From the NCBI GenBank assembly GCA_030149365.1, contig JASBRP010000031.1, forward strand, positions 1 to 64,000: a stretch of 64,000 nt of DNA. Direction: 5' to 3'. The translations under genes were made by a program, and so were the position numbers. Source of the stretch: Solimonas sp. GTDB taxonomy: Bacteria > Pseudomonadota > Gammaproteobacteria > Nevskiales > Nevskiaceae. Positions 40,300 to 49,535 of the stretch are shown in pieces. The notes below the pieces were generated by a model. It had not been told where the DNA came from. It saw only the letters and a list, made by a program, of their open reading frames with translations, and ran no database searches. Positions within the stretch are counted from its first letter, which is position 1. Each line of letters begins with the position of its first letter.

Positions 40300-40314
40300 T
40301 TTACCCAGCTTTAC
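40300..40314 (-). promoter_or_regulatory. CpxR-like binding site (GTAAA-N5-GTAAA)
   Basis: On the minus strand the sequence reads GTAAAGCTGGGTAAA, exactly the GTAAA-N5-GTAAA pattern known for CpxR, within two 10-bp direct repeats of TTTACCCAGC on the plus strand. It lies between the response-regulator and efflux operons. Confidence 0.65.
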
Positions 40315-40393
40315 CCAGCTTGACGGTAGCCAACACCCCAGTCCCTAACATGCACTCAGAGCACCGCGACGACCGCAGTGCCGGAGCCTTCGA

Positions 40394-41803
40394 GTGAAGC
40401 TGAAGCCCTTGAGTAAGACCTGTGTCGCCGGGCTGGCCGCCCTGCTCGCCGGCTGCGCGCTGCAGCCGGCCTACCAGCCGCCGGCAACGACCGTCGCCGG
40501 CCAGTGGCAGACCCCCGCCCCCCATGGCGGCAGCGTCGAAGCCCTGGCCGACTGGTGGCAGCGCTTTGACGACGCGACCGTCGCGACGCTGGTGCGCCAG
40601 GCCGAGTCCGACAGCCCGACGCTGGCCCAGGCGCTGGCGCAGATCGACGGTGCCCGCGCGGCACTGGCGTCTGCCGGCGCGGCGAGCCTGCCGGACCTCA
40701 GCGCCGGCGGCTCGGTGACGCGCGGCCAGCAGGCCCAGGTCGGCGTCACCACCACGACCCGCAGCGGCGGGCTCGACGCCTCCTGGGAAGCCGACCTCTT
40801 CGGCCGGCAGCGCAGCGGCCGCGAATCCGCCCGCGCGCAGCTGCAGGCACGCGTGGACGACTGGCACGACGCCCGCGTCTCGCTGGCCGCGGAAGTCGCG
40901 GACAGCTACGTGCAGTACCGGGCCTGCCGCCAGCTGGCCGCGGCCTACCAGGCCCAGGCCGATTCCCAGGCGCAGACACTGCGGGCCACACGCATCGCCG
41001 TGTCCGCCGGCTTCAATGCGCCGACCGATGGCTATCTCGCCGAAGCCAGCGCCGCCAGCGCACAGGAAGCGAACGTCGCGCAGCAGGTGCAATGCGAGCT
41101 GCTGGTGAAGTCGCTGGTGGCACTCACCGGCCTGGAGGAACCCGCGCTGCGCGCCGAGATCGACCAGCGGCAAGCGATTCCGCAACCCGCGGATTTCGAA
41201 GTCCGCAGCCTGCCCGCCGACCTGTTGCGCCAGCGCCCGGACCTGGCCTCCGCCGAGCGGACCCTGGCCGCACGCTACGCCGGGATCGGCCAGGCGCGCG
41301 CCGACCGCTGGCCCAGCCTCACGCTCGGCGGATCGATCTCGATCTCCGCCACCAGCCTGGTCTCGCCGGCCTCCAGCTGGTCCTTCGGCCCCAGCCTCAA
41401 CCTGCCACTGTTCGACGGCGGCCAGCGGCGCGCGGCGGTGGATACCGCCGAGGCCGCCTATGCACAGCAACTCGCTGCCTACCAGGGCGCGGTGCGCAAC
41501 GCCGTCAGCGAAGTCGAGCAGGCCCTGGTGCAGCTCGAAGGCACGGCACGGCGCAGCGGCGATGCCCACACCGCCGCCGAGCAATATCGCCGCTACGCCA
41601 CCGCCGCCGAAGCCAACTGGCGCGCCGGCCTCGACAGCCTGCTGACGCTGGAGCAGGCGCGACGCTCTGCGATCGGCGCCGAACTCACCGACATCCAGCT
41701 GCAGCGCGACCGCGTGCGTGCCTGGATCGCGCTGTACAAGTCCCTGGGCGGCGGCTGGAGCCACGCCCAGCAGGAAACCAACACCCAAGGAGCCGCTTCA
41801 TGA
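40394..41803 (+). CDS. Outer-membrane efflux factor (OprM/NodT family lipoprotein)
   Basis: A 469-residue outer-membrane channel of tripartite efflux pumps. The lipobox LLAGCALQP gives a lipidated Cys near residue 21. Two OEP repeats follow, with the family's DWWQRFDDATVATLVRQA start, the LDASWEADLFGRQRSGRESA motif, LRQRPDLASAERTLAARYAGIGQARADRWPSL, and LNLPLFDGGQRRAAVDTAEAAY. The start is GTG at 40394, with GGAG 7 bp upstream. The stop overlaps the adaptor gene (ATGA). It is first gene of the efflux operon, which is unusual: the outer-membrane gene commonly comes last. Confidence 0.93.
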   Translation: MKLKPLSKTCVAGLAALLAGCALQPAYQPPATTVAGQWQTPAPHGGSVEALADWWQRFDDATVATLVRQAESDSPTLAQALAQIDGARAALASAGAASLPDLSAGGSVTRGQQAQVGVTTTTRSGGLDASWEADLFGRQRSGRESARAQLQARVDDWHDARVSLAAEVADSYVQYRACRQLAAAYQAQADSQAQTLRATRIAVSAGFNAPTDGYLAEASAASAQEANVAQQVQCELLVKSLVALTGLEEPALRAEIDQRQAIPQPADFEVRSLPADLLRQRPDLASAERTLAARYAGIGQARADRWPSLTLGGSISISATSLVSPASSWSFGPSLNLPLFDGGQRRAAVDTAEAAYAQQLAAYQGAVRNAVSEVEQALVQLEGTARRSGDAHTAAEQYRRYATAAEANWRAGLDSLLTLEQARRSAIGAELTDIQLQRDRVRAWIALYKSLGGGWSHAQQETNTQGAAS

Positions 41804-42888
41804 AGAGCCCCTGCCTGCCCCTCGCCTTGGCCCTGCTGCTGCTCGCCGGCTGCCACGCGCCCGAGCCGGCATCCGCCACGCCGCCCTCCGCGCTGACCGT
41901 GAACCTGATCCAGCCGCAGCGCGAGCAGTGGCCACAGATCATCCACGCCAATGGTGCGGTGGCCGCCTGGCAGGAGGCCGTGATCGGCGCCGAGACCGGC
42001 AGCCTGCGCATCGTCGAGGTGCTGGCCGACGTCGGCGACCGCGTGCAGCGCGGCCAGCTCTTGGCGCGGCTCGCCGACGACACCGTGAAGGCCGACCTGG
42101 GCAAGCAGGAAGCGGCCCTGGCCGAAGCCCGCGCCAGCCTGGAGCAGGCCGAAGCCAACCTGCGCCGCTCCGAGGTGGTGGCGGACAGCGGCTCGCTCTC
42201 CAGCCAGCAGCTCGACCAGTACCGCGTGGCCGCGCAGAGCGCCCGCGCCGCGCTGGCCTCGGCGCAGGCCCAACTGGACAGCGAGCGCATCCGCCTGCGC
42301 CAGACCCGCATCGTCGCCGTGGACGACGGCGTGGTCTCCTCGCGCTCCGCATTGCTCGGCAACGTCGTGCCGGCCGGCACCGAACTGTTCCGACTGGTGC
42401 GCCAGGAGCGCATCGAGTGGCAGGCCGAGGTCGACGCGCGCCAGCTCGCACAGATCCAGGCCGGCCAGGCCGCCAGGCTCACCCTGCCAGGCGGCAAGGG
42501 CGTGGAAGGCCGCGTGCGCCTGGCCTCGCCGACCCTGTCGCTGCAGACCGGCCGTGCCATCGTCTACGTGCAACTGCCGACCGGCAGCGGCGCCCAGCCG
42601 GGCATGTACGCCAGCGGCACCATCGAGCAGGCCGCCACGCCGGCGCTGACGCTGCCCGAGTCGGCCCTGGTGCTGCGCGACGGCCGCAGCGAGGTGTACC
42701 TGTTCAAGGCCGAGGGCAGCACCGTGGCCCGCTCGCGCGTGGAGACCGGGCGCCGGCGAGACGGCCGCGTCGAGATCCTGTCGGGCCTTGAAGCCGGCGC
42801 CCGCGTCGTCGCCTCCGGCGGCGCCTTCCTGTCCGACGGCGCCGTGGTCACCACCGCCCAGGCCGCCGCGGGGAGCAAGACCCCGTGA
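41800..42888 (+). CDS. RND efflux membrane-fusion (adaptor) protein
   Basis: A 362-residue periplasmic adaptor. The lipobox LLAGCHAPE is near residue 18. The barrel-sandwich part begins NGAVAAWQEAVIGAETGSLRIVEVLADVGDRVQRGQLLARL, and the hairpin is alanine-rich (residues about 95-160). The beta-barrel and proximal domains are typical of the HlyD/AcrA family. It links the RND pump to the outer-membrane factor. The ATG follows AAGGAGCCGCTTC and overlaps the preceding stop; the stop overlaps the pump start (GTGA). Confidence 0.93.
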   Translation: MKSPCLPLALALLLLAGCHAPEPASATPPSALTVNLIQPQREQWPQIIHANGAVAAWQEAVIGAETGSLRIVEVLADVGDRVQRGQLLARLADDTVKADLGKQEAALAEARASLEQAEANLRRSEVVADSGSLSSQQLDQYRVAAQSARAALASAQAQLDSERIRLRQTRIVAVDDGVVSSRSALLGNVVPAGTELFRLVRQERIEWQAEVDARQLAQIQAGQAARLTLPGGKGVEGRVRLASPTLSLQTGRAIVYVQLPTGSGAQPGMYASGTIEQAATPALTLPESALVLRDGRSEVYLFKAEGSTVARSRVETGRRRDGRVEILSGLEAGARVVASGGAFLSDGAVVTTAQAAAGSKTP

Positions 42889-45800
42889 ACGTCTCCTCCT
42901 GGTCGATCCGCCAGCCAGTGCCGGCGGTGCTCTGCTTCATCCTGCTGACCGTGATCGGCCTGATCGGCTTCCACAAGCTCCAGATCCAGGACTTTCCGGA
43001 CATGGACCTGCCGATGATCCAGATCACCGCGGCGCTGGAGGGCGCCTCGCCCACGCAGCTGGAGAACGAGGTCGCGCGCAAGATCGAGGACAAGCTCACC
43101 TCGCTGACGCGGCTGGACCACCTCAGCACCACCATCACCGACGGCTCGGTTTCCATCCTCGTCAGCTTCGAGCTGGAGAAGGACATCCAGGCGGCCCTGA
43201 GCGAGGTGCGCAATGCCGTGGACAGCGCCCGCGCCGACCTGCCGGCCGAGATGATCGCTCCAGTGGTGGCCAAGATCGAGGCCGCCGGCCGGCCCCTGCT
43301 GACCTACACCGTGGCCTCGGACGCGATGGACGAGCGCGACCTGTCCTGGTTCGTCGACAACGACCTGTCCAAGGCCCTGCTGTCGGTCGACGGCGTCTAC
43401 TCCGCCACCCGCGTCGGCGGCGTGGACCGCGAAGTGCTGATCGACCTCGACCCGGCCCTGATGAGCGGCCTCGGCCTCACCCCGGAGGCCGTGTCCAGCC
43501 AGCTCAAGGCCATGCAGCGCGACCGCTCCGGTGGCCAGGGCGATATCGGCGGGCAGCGCCAGTCCTCGCGCTCGCTGGTCGGCATCGGCTCGGTGGAGGA
43601 CCTCGCCGCGCTGAGCATCACCAGCGGCGACGGCCGCAGCCTGCGCCTGGACCAGATCGCACAGATCCGCGACGGCAACGCCGAGCGCCTGACCTACATC
43701 TACATCGACGGCAAGCCGGTGGTGGCCGTGCAGATCACGCGCGCCAAGGGCAGCTCCGACGTCACCGTGGTGCGCGACGTGCGCGAGGCCATGACCCGCT
43801 TCGCCCGGGCGCACCCGCAGCTCAGCCTGCGCGAGGCCAGCAACACCGTCACCCACATCGAGGAGAACTACGAAGGCTCGATGCACCTGCTGATCGAGGG
43901 TGCGCTGCTCGCCGTGATCGTGGTCTGGTGGTTCCTGCGCGACTGGCGCGCCACGCTGGTCTCGGCGGCGGCGCTGCCGCTGTCGATCATCCCCACCTTC
44001 CTGGTGATGCAGTTGCTCGGCTACAGCCTCAACACCGTCACGCTGCTGGCGCTGTCGCTGGTGATCGGCGTGCTGGTGGACGACGCCATCGTCGAGATCG
44101 AGAACATCATGCGCCACCTGCGCATGGGCAAGACCCCGATGCAGGCCGCCATGGAAGCCGCCGACGAGATCGGCCTGGCCGTGATCGCCACCACCTTCAC
44201 GCTGGTGGCGGTATTTCTGCCCACCGCCTTCATGTCCGGCATCCCCGGCCTGATCTTCTCGCAGTTCGGCATCACCGCGTCCGTCGCGGTGCTGATGTCG
44301 CTGCTGGTCGCGCGCCTGCTGACCCCGATGATGGCCGCCTACCTGCTGCACTCCATCTCCCAGGAGGAGCACGACGGCGCGCTGATGAACCGCTACATGG
44401 GCTGGGCTCGCGCCTGCCTCACGCATCGCCGCCGCGCCATGTTCGCCACAGCGCTGTTCCTGGCGCTGTCGCTGGCCATGGCCGGCGGCCTCAAGGTGGC
44501 CTTCTTCCCGGCGCAGGACCGGGCGCAGACCTCGCTGAACCTGGAGCTCGCTCCCGGCAGCAGCCTCGATGAGATGCGCGCAGCCGGCCTGCGCGCCGCC
44601 GAACTGGCCCGCGCCGTCCCCGGCGTCAGCAGCGTGCTGCTTTCCGTCGGCAACGGCAGCAGCGGTGGTATCAACAGCGCCTCCCTGACCGTGGACTTGG
44701 TGCCGCGCACCGAGCGCGAGCGCAAGCAGTCCGCCATCGAGCAGGAGATCCGCGAACGGCTGCGCACCCTGCCCGGCCTGCGCTCCTCCCTGAGCGCCAG
44801 CGGCGCCGGTGGCGAGACGCTGCAGATCACCCTGGCCGGCAGCGACTCGGATCTGCTGGAATCCACCGCCACCAAGCTCGAGGAAGAACTGCGCACGCTC
44901 GGCGGCATCGGCAGCGTGACCTCCAGCGCGGCGCTGCAGCGGCCCGAAGTGCAGTTCCGCCCCGATCCCGCCCGCGCCGCGGCCCTGGGCGTCACCACCG
45001 AATCAGCCGCCAACGCCTTGCGCGTGGGGACCTACGGCAGCTACTCCAACGGCCTGCCCAAGCTCAACCTGCCCGAACGGCAGATCCCATTGCGCGTGCG
45101 CATGGACACCGCGCTGCGCAGCGACCTGGACACCATCGGCCAGCTGCGCGTACAGGGCAGCCAGGGCAGCGTCACGCTGTCCTCGGTGGGCGAGCTCTCC
45201 ATCGGCAGCGGCGCGGCCAAGATCACCCGCATCGACCGCGAGCGCAACATCACCCTGACAGTGGAACTGAACGGGCAGGCCCTGGGCGACGTCAACCGCA
45301 AGGCGCAGGCCCTGCCCACGCTGCGGCAACTGCCGGCCGGCGTGCACACCGTGGACCAGGGTGAGCTGCAGCGCATGGGCGAGTTGTTCCAGAGCTTCGG
45401 CCTGTCCATGGCCATCGGCATCTTCTGCATCTATGCCGTGCTGGTGCTGCTGTTCCACGACTTCCTGCAGCCGGTCACCATCCTCTGCGCCCTGCCGCTG
45501 TCGCTCGGTGGTGCGCTGCTGGCCCTGCTGGTATCCGGCATGAGCTTCTCCATGCCCGCCACCATCGGCCTGCTGATGCTGATGGGCATCGTCACCAAGA
45601 ACTCCATCCTGCTGGTGGAGTACGCCATCATCGCCCGTCGCGAGCGCGGCATGGACCGCCTCAGCGCGATCCTGGACGCCTGCCACAAGCGTGCCCGGCC
45701 GATCCTGATGACCACCATCGCCATGGCCGCCGGCATGCTGCCCAATGCCCTGGGCATCGGCGCCGAGCCCAGCTTCCGCCAGCCCATGGCCATCGTCGTG

Positions 45801-45953
45801 ATCGGCGGCCTGGTGACCTCGACCCTGCTCAGCCTGCTGGTGATCCCGGTGGTGTTCACCTACGTGGACGACCTGCTCGAATGGCTGCGCCGCAGCGCAA
45901 GGCGCTGGCGGCGGCATCCGGCCGTGCCCGCCCCCGGTGTGGCCTCCGACTAA
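42885..45953 (+). CDS. RND-family efflux pump (HAE1-type)
   Basis: A 1022-residue inner-membrane proton-driven exporter with 12 expected membrane helices and two large periplasmic loops. Family features are IQDFPDMDLPMIQITAALEGASPTQLENEV, the TM4 proton-relay pair Asp399-Asp400 in VLVDDAIVEIENI, and TM10-12 with FSMPATIGLLMLMGIVTKNSILLVEYA. The start is GTG, overlapping the adaptor stop. Its neighbour genes complete a tripartite pump, and a CpxR-like box upstream suggests induction by envelope stress. The substrate range is not predictable. Confidence 0.95.
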   Translation: MNVSSWSIRQPVPAVLCFILLTVIGLIGFHKLQIQDFPDMDLPMIQITAALEGASPTQLENEVARKIEDKLTSLTRLDHLSTTITDGSVSILVSFELEKDIQAALSEVRNAVDSARADLPAEMIAPVVAKIEAAGRPLLTYTVASDAMDERDLSWFVDNDLSKALLSVDGVYSATRVGGVDREVLIDLDPALMSGLGLTPEAVSSQLKAMQRDRSGGQGDIGGQRQSSRSLVGIGSVEDLAALSITSGDGRSLRLDQIAQIRDGNAERLTYIYIDGKPVVAVQITRAKGSSDVTVVRDVREAMTRFARAHPQLSLREASNTVTHIEENYEGSMHLLIEGALLAVIVVWWFLRDWRATLVSAAALPLSIIPTFLVMQLLGYSLNTVTLLALSLVIGVLVDDAIVEIENIMRHLRMGKTPMQAAMEAADEIGLAVIATTFTLVAVFLPTAFMSGIPGLIFSQFGITASVAVLMSLLVARLLTPMMAAYLLHSISQEEHDGALMNRYMGWARACLTHRRRAMFATALFLALSLAMAGGLKVAFFPAQDRAQTSLNLELAPGSSLDEMRAAGLRAAELARAVPGVSSVLLSVGNGSSGGINSASLTVDLVPRTERERKQSAIEQEIRERLRTLPGLRSSLSASGAGGETLQITLAGSDSDLLESTATKLEEELRTLGGIGSVTSSAALQRPEVQFRPDPARAAALGVTTESAANALRVGTYGSYSNGLPKLNLPERQIPLRVRMDTALRSDLDTIGQLRVQGSQGSVTLSSVGELSIGSGAAKITRIDRERNITLTVELNGQALGDVNRKAQALPTLRQLPAGVHTVDQGELQRMGELFQSFGLSMAIGIFCIYAVLVLLFHDFLQPVTILCALPLSLGGALLALLVSGMSFSMPATIGLLMLMGIVTKNSILLVEYAIIARRERGMDRLSAILDACHKRARPILMTTIAMAAGMLPNALGIGAEPSFRQPMAIVVIGGLVTSTLLSLLVIPVVFTYVDDLLEWLRRSARRWRRHPAVPAPGVASD

Positions 45954-46147
45954 ACCATAAGCCCTGCAGCGGGATCCCTCCGGGCAAGGCCAGCGAGGGT
46001 TCCTCCTGGCAGGTCCGGAAATCACAACTCCAGTCCGGAAAGATCCTCCCCCACCACCGCACAATGCAAAAACCAGAGCGGGGCCCTCAGCAGGCTCGCA
46101 TCTGCGCGTGCCGTGGCCATAGAAACGCAGCCGAGGGGAGTAGTGAA

Positions 46148-47794
46148 ATGATTGGGAAGACGTTGGACATGCCGTTGCTTCAGGGTCTTGCTCGCGCCCA
46201 TGCGCGGCGCAGCCGCGCCACCGCCCTTGCAGCCCTGCTGCTCGCCGGCACATCGGGCATGGCCTCGGCCGCGACCTATTACGTCGATGCCGTAGCAGGG
46301 GCCGACACGGCAGCAGGAACCACCACCGGCACCGCCTGGAAAACCCTCGCCAAGGTGAATGCCACGACCTTCCGCCCCGGGGACTCGGTCCTCTTCCAGG
46401 CCGGGCAGAGCTGGGCCGGGCAACTGCGCCCGCGCGGCTCCGGCGCATCAGGCAATCCGATCACGCTGTCCCGCTACGGCTCCGGCGCCGCGCCGATCAT
46501 CGATGGCCGCTCACTGGCGAGCGGCGGCGCCATCTACCTGAACAACCAGAGCTGGTGGGTCATCGACGGTTTCGAGGTGACCAACGATTCCGGCGTGAAC
46601 AATCTGGGGGCGACCAAAGCAGGCTCACATCGCAGCGGCATCTTCGTCGACAACAATGGCGGCGGCATACTCGGCGGCATCACCATCCGCAACAACTACG
46701 TGCACGACGTCAACGGCTGCTTTGTCTGCAACGGCGCCGCTCCGCACAACAATGGCGGCATCGTCGTCACCGCCGACCTGATGAACCCCCTGTCCTTCGG
46801 CACGGGCAGCTACAACGGCGTCCTGATCGAGAACAACCGCGTCGAACGCGTCGGCCGCACCGGCATCATCTTCAACGACTGGTCCATCGGCCTGCTCTAT
46901 ACGATCAACAAGGGCGCCTTGAGCAAGAACGTCACCGTCCGCGGAAACACCGTGCATACGGTCGACAGCGACGGCATTATCGTGGGTGGATCACAGAACA
47001 ACCTGATTTCCCACAACATCGTGGGCCATGCGGGACTGAAGACGGTGGCGGGTACTTCCGTGCCCTCCGCAGCCGGCATCTGGACCGCCAAGTCGATCAC
47101 CACCACTATCGAATACAACGAGGTCTATGGCGTCCTGACCCAGCAGAACGTCGACGGGCAAGGATTCAACGCCGATCTCGTCGCATCGAACGTGACGGTG
47201 CAGTACAACTACAGCCATGACAACGAGGGTGGCTTCATGCTGATGCTGGGCGGCCCTCTCGCCGGCAGCGGCCTCGTGGTGCGCTACAACCTGAGCGTGA
47301 ACGACGGCTGGGGCGGCTCCAAGGGCATCTTCACCTTCGCCCTGGGCTTGATCCAGAACACCTCGATCTACAACAACACGGTCTACGTGGCCGACGGCCT
47401 GCCGTCCAAGATCATGTATTGCGACGGTTGGGACGGAGTGATCTACAACCAACGCAAGGTGAACTTCCACAACAACATCATCGCCAACTTCGGCTCCGGC
47501 ACCTACAACGCTCCCTCCGGAACCACCGCCAAGATCAGCCACAACCTGTTCTTCGGCAACCATCCGTCCAGCGAACCGGCCGATGCCTACAAGATCGTCA
47601 GCGATCCCCTGTTCACTGCCGCACCCGACACGGCGCCCTACGGTATCGCGTCGGTATCGGGTTACCGGGTCAACAGCGCATCGCCGGCAGCGATGAGCGG
47701 CACCGTGCTTGCCAACAATGGCGGGCAGGACTATTTCGGAAACCTGGTCCCGGCGACGGCGGCACCGACGCGCGGATTCCACGAGGCACGCTGA
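46148..47794 (+). CDS. Secreted right-handed beta-helix protein
   Basis: A 548-residue exported protein. A long signal peptide ends near SGMASAA (about residue 42). The mature start TYYVDAVAGADTAAGTTTGTAWKTLAKVNATTFRPGDSVLFQAG is typical of pectate-lyase-fold surface polysaccharide lyases and related parallel beta-helix proteins. Many N-x-I/V-rich coils follow (NNYVHDVNG, ENNRVERVG, GNTVHTVDSDGIIVGGSQNNLISHNIVGH). No catalytic set can be assigned. GAGGGGAG precedes the ATG. The 194 bp upstream hold only a short direct repeat (TCCGGAAA twice). It may degrade or bind an extracellular polysaccharide. Confidence 0.8.
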   Translation: MIGKTLDMPLLQGLARAHARRSRATALAALLLAGTSGMASAATYYVDAVAGADTAAGTTTGTAWKTLAKVNATTFRPGDSVLFQAGQSWAGQLRPRGSGASGNPITLSRYGSGAAPIIDGRSLASGGAIYLNNQSWWVIDGFEVTNDSGVNNLGATKAGSHRSGIFVDNNGGGILGGITIRNNYVHDVNGCFVCNGAAPHNNGGIVVTADLMNPLSFGTGSYNGVLIENNRVERVGRTGIIFNDWSIGLLYTINKGALSKNVTVRGNTVHTVDSDGIIVGGSQNNLISHNIVGHAGLKTVAGTSVPSAAGIWTAKSITTTIEYNEVYGVLTQQNVDGQGFNADLVASNVTVQYNYSHDNEGGFMLMLGGPLAGSGLVVRYNLSVNDGWGGSKGIFTFALGLIQNTSIYNNTVYVADGLPSKIMYCDGWDGVIYNQRKVNFHNNIIANFGSGTYNAPSGTTAKISHNLFFGNHPSSEPADAYKIVSDPLFTAAPDTAPYGIASVSGYRVNSASPAAMSGTVLANNGGQDYFGNLVPATAAPTRGFHEAR

Positions 47795-47796
47795 GC

Positions 47797-48207
47797 ATGC
47801 CCTGCAAGCCGCCAGGCACATGGGCGAGGCCCCTGTGTCTGGCGGCTTTCATGCTGACGGCTTGCAGCGAGGGCGGACTGGGACAGGACCCGGACTCCAC
47901 CGTGGACCCTGCCACCCTTTGCGTGGTCTCGGACTGCGGCAGCAAGCTCAAGCTGGTCGATATTCCCGGCGGACGGACCTCCATGGCACCGGCTGGCGCC
48001 GGGAGGAAGGCGGACCTACCCATCCAGCGCTTCGAGCATCCCTATCCGGTAGCGCTCATGAATCCCGGGGCTCGCCCAGGATGGGCCGGGTCCTGTCCAG
48101 GCCCAGCAAGGCCGGGGACAGGAAGCCCGCCAGGCTCACCAACGCGCCGAGCGCTCCCATCAGTACGAACAGCCAGCGGATCCCGAGCCACTCCCCCAGC
48201 GGCGTAG
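47797..48207 (+). CDS. Small lipoprotein, 3' end probably disrupted
   Basis: A 136-codon frame starting 2 bp after the beta-helix gene. The signal peptide has lipobox LTAC (Cys23), followed by SEGGLGQDPDSTVDPATLCVVSDCGSKLKLVDIPGG, a plausible secreted sequence. From about residue 88 the frame runs antisense through the last 150 bp of the MFS gene and becomes Pro/Arg/Gly-rich with no natural look. The likely explanation is that a rearrangement replaced the original 3' part. The first about 85 residues are probably genuine; the tail is not. Function unknown. Confidence 0.5.
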   Translation: MPCKPPGTWARPLCLAAFMLTACSEGGLGQDPDSTVDPATLCVVSDCGSKLKLVDIPGGRTSMAPAGAGRKADLPIQRFEHPYPVALMNPGARPGWAGSCPGPARPGTGSPPGSPTRRALPSVRTASGSRATPPAA

Positions 48208-49357
48208 CGAGGATCAATCCCACCGGCGCCGCCAGCCCCATGACCATGCTGAGCAGTGACAGCACGCGGCCCTGCAGGTGATTGGGAATCGTCGTTTGCA
48301 GCAACGCGGTCAGCGGCGCATTGCCGAGAATGAAGCTCGTCCCGCTGAGAACCCAGCAGGCCACCGCCACCGCGAAGAGTCCCGCGGGCGCCAGCGCGGT
48401 CAGCGACATCGCCAGGCACGACAGCGCGAAGCCCCACAGCACCCAAGGCATCTGCCGCCGCGGCGCGAACGCCGCCACCAGCAAGCCGCCCAGCACCATA
48501 CCGATGCCGCCCAGCCCCTCCATCAGGGCAACTTGCGGCGCCCCACCGCCAAAGTGTTCCTTGACCAGCAGGGGCACCAGCGTGAACGTCGGCATGATGA
48601 CCAGCACCACGGCGCCCAGCAGGACGTAAAGCCAGCGCAGGCCCGGCTCATTCCACACCAGGTGGATGCCTTCACGGAACTCCCGCCAGATGCCACCGGC
48701 CTCCGCCTTGGGCAGGCGCGGCTGGGGAATGCGGAACAGCAGCAGCGGCACCACGCCCAGAAAGGCAGTGATGACATCCAGGCCCAGTGCCCAGCCCATC
48801 GGCATCACGCTGATGGCCAGCGCACCCAGGGGCGCGGCGGCAACCACGGTCAATGCCTGAAGGGTCTGGTTCAGCCCCGCAGCCCGCGGCAGGAAGCTGG
48901 CAGGCACCAGCATGGCCATGCTCGCCGCCGCCGCGGGAGCCTGGAAGGCCTGCATGGCGCTGCGGATGAACATCATGGCGTAGACATGCCAGAGCGCGAT
49001 GCTGTCAGTCAGGAACAGCGCGATCAGCACCGTCATGCATAGCGCGCTGATGACATCGGCCCCGATCATCAGCAGCCGCCTGCTATAGCGGTCCGCAAAG
49101 GTTCCGCCCAGCGGGCTGAGCAAGGCCTGCGGCAGCAGCGCCACCATGCCGGCGGTGGCCAGCGCCGACACACTGCCGGTGGTATCCGTGATCCACCAGA
49201 GCAGCACGAACTGCGTCAGGGCAGATCCGACCAGCGACAGCGCCTGGCCACCGAAGATGGCCCAGAAGCGCAATTGCCAGCCGGGACCAGGATCCTGCGC
49301 CAGTGCCTGGACCTCGATGACCGTGCTGGCGGCGGCGGGACCGCTGGGGGGCTGCAT
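48056..49357 (-). CDS. MFS exporter (drug/siderophore-efflux type)
   Basis: A 433-residue major facilitator with about 12 membrane helices. The N-terminal helix FWAIFGGQALSLVGSALTQFVLLWWITDTTGS and the loop GGTFADRYSRRLLMIGADV resemble MefA/EntS-type drug:H+ antiporters. The ATG at 49357 is used; the preceding in-frame codon is TTG. Its 3' end overlaps, antisense, the damaged lipoprotein frame, which supports insertion of this gene next to an older locus. The substrate is unknown. Confidence 0.88.
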   Translation of the reverse strand: MQPPSGPAAASTVIEVQALAQDPGPGWQLRFWAIFGGQALSLVGSALTQFVLLWWITDTTGSVSALATAGMVALLPQALLSPLGGTFADRYSRRLLMIGADVISALCMTVLIALFLTDSIALWHVYAMMFIRSAMQAFQAPAAAASMAMLVPASFLPRAAGLNQTLQALTVVAAAPLGALAISVMPMGWALGLDVITAFLGVVPLLLFRIPQPRLPKAEAGGIWREFREGIHLVWNEPGLRWLYVLLGAVVLVIMPTFTLVPLLVKEHFGGGAPQVALMEGLGGIGMVLGGLLVAAFAPRRQMPWVLWGFALSCLAMSLTALAPAGLFAVAVACWVLSGTSFILGNAPLTALLQTTIPNHLQGRVLSLLSMVMGLAAPVGLILATPLGEWLGIRWLFVLMGALGALVSLAGFLSPALLGLDRTRPILGEPRDS

Positions 49358-49479
49358 CAATGATGATCTTCGGGTTGAGAGGCAGGCCGGGGTCGAAAAA
49401 TCAGCATGTCCGCCAGTGACGGATGCTTTTGACGTATCGGCAAAGGAGACAGCAGTTTACCCGCTGTATCGGCGCACAC

Positions 49480-49507
49480 CCCACCCTCCCAAGATGGGTA
49501 GGGTGGG
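49480..49507. other. Stem-loop between the AraC and MFS genes
   Basis: CCCACCCT pairs with AGGGTGGG, with an additional CCC/GGG inside. There is no T-run on the minus strand, so it is not a clear terminator for the AraC-type gene. Confidence 0.4.
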
Positions 49508-49535
49508 ACTCAACAGGCCTGCACAACTGCCGAAA

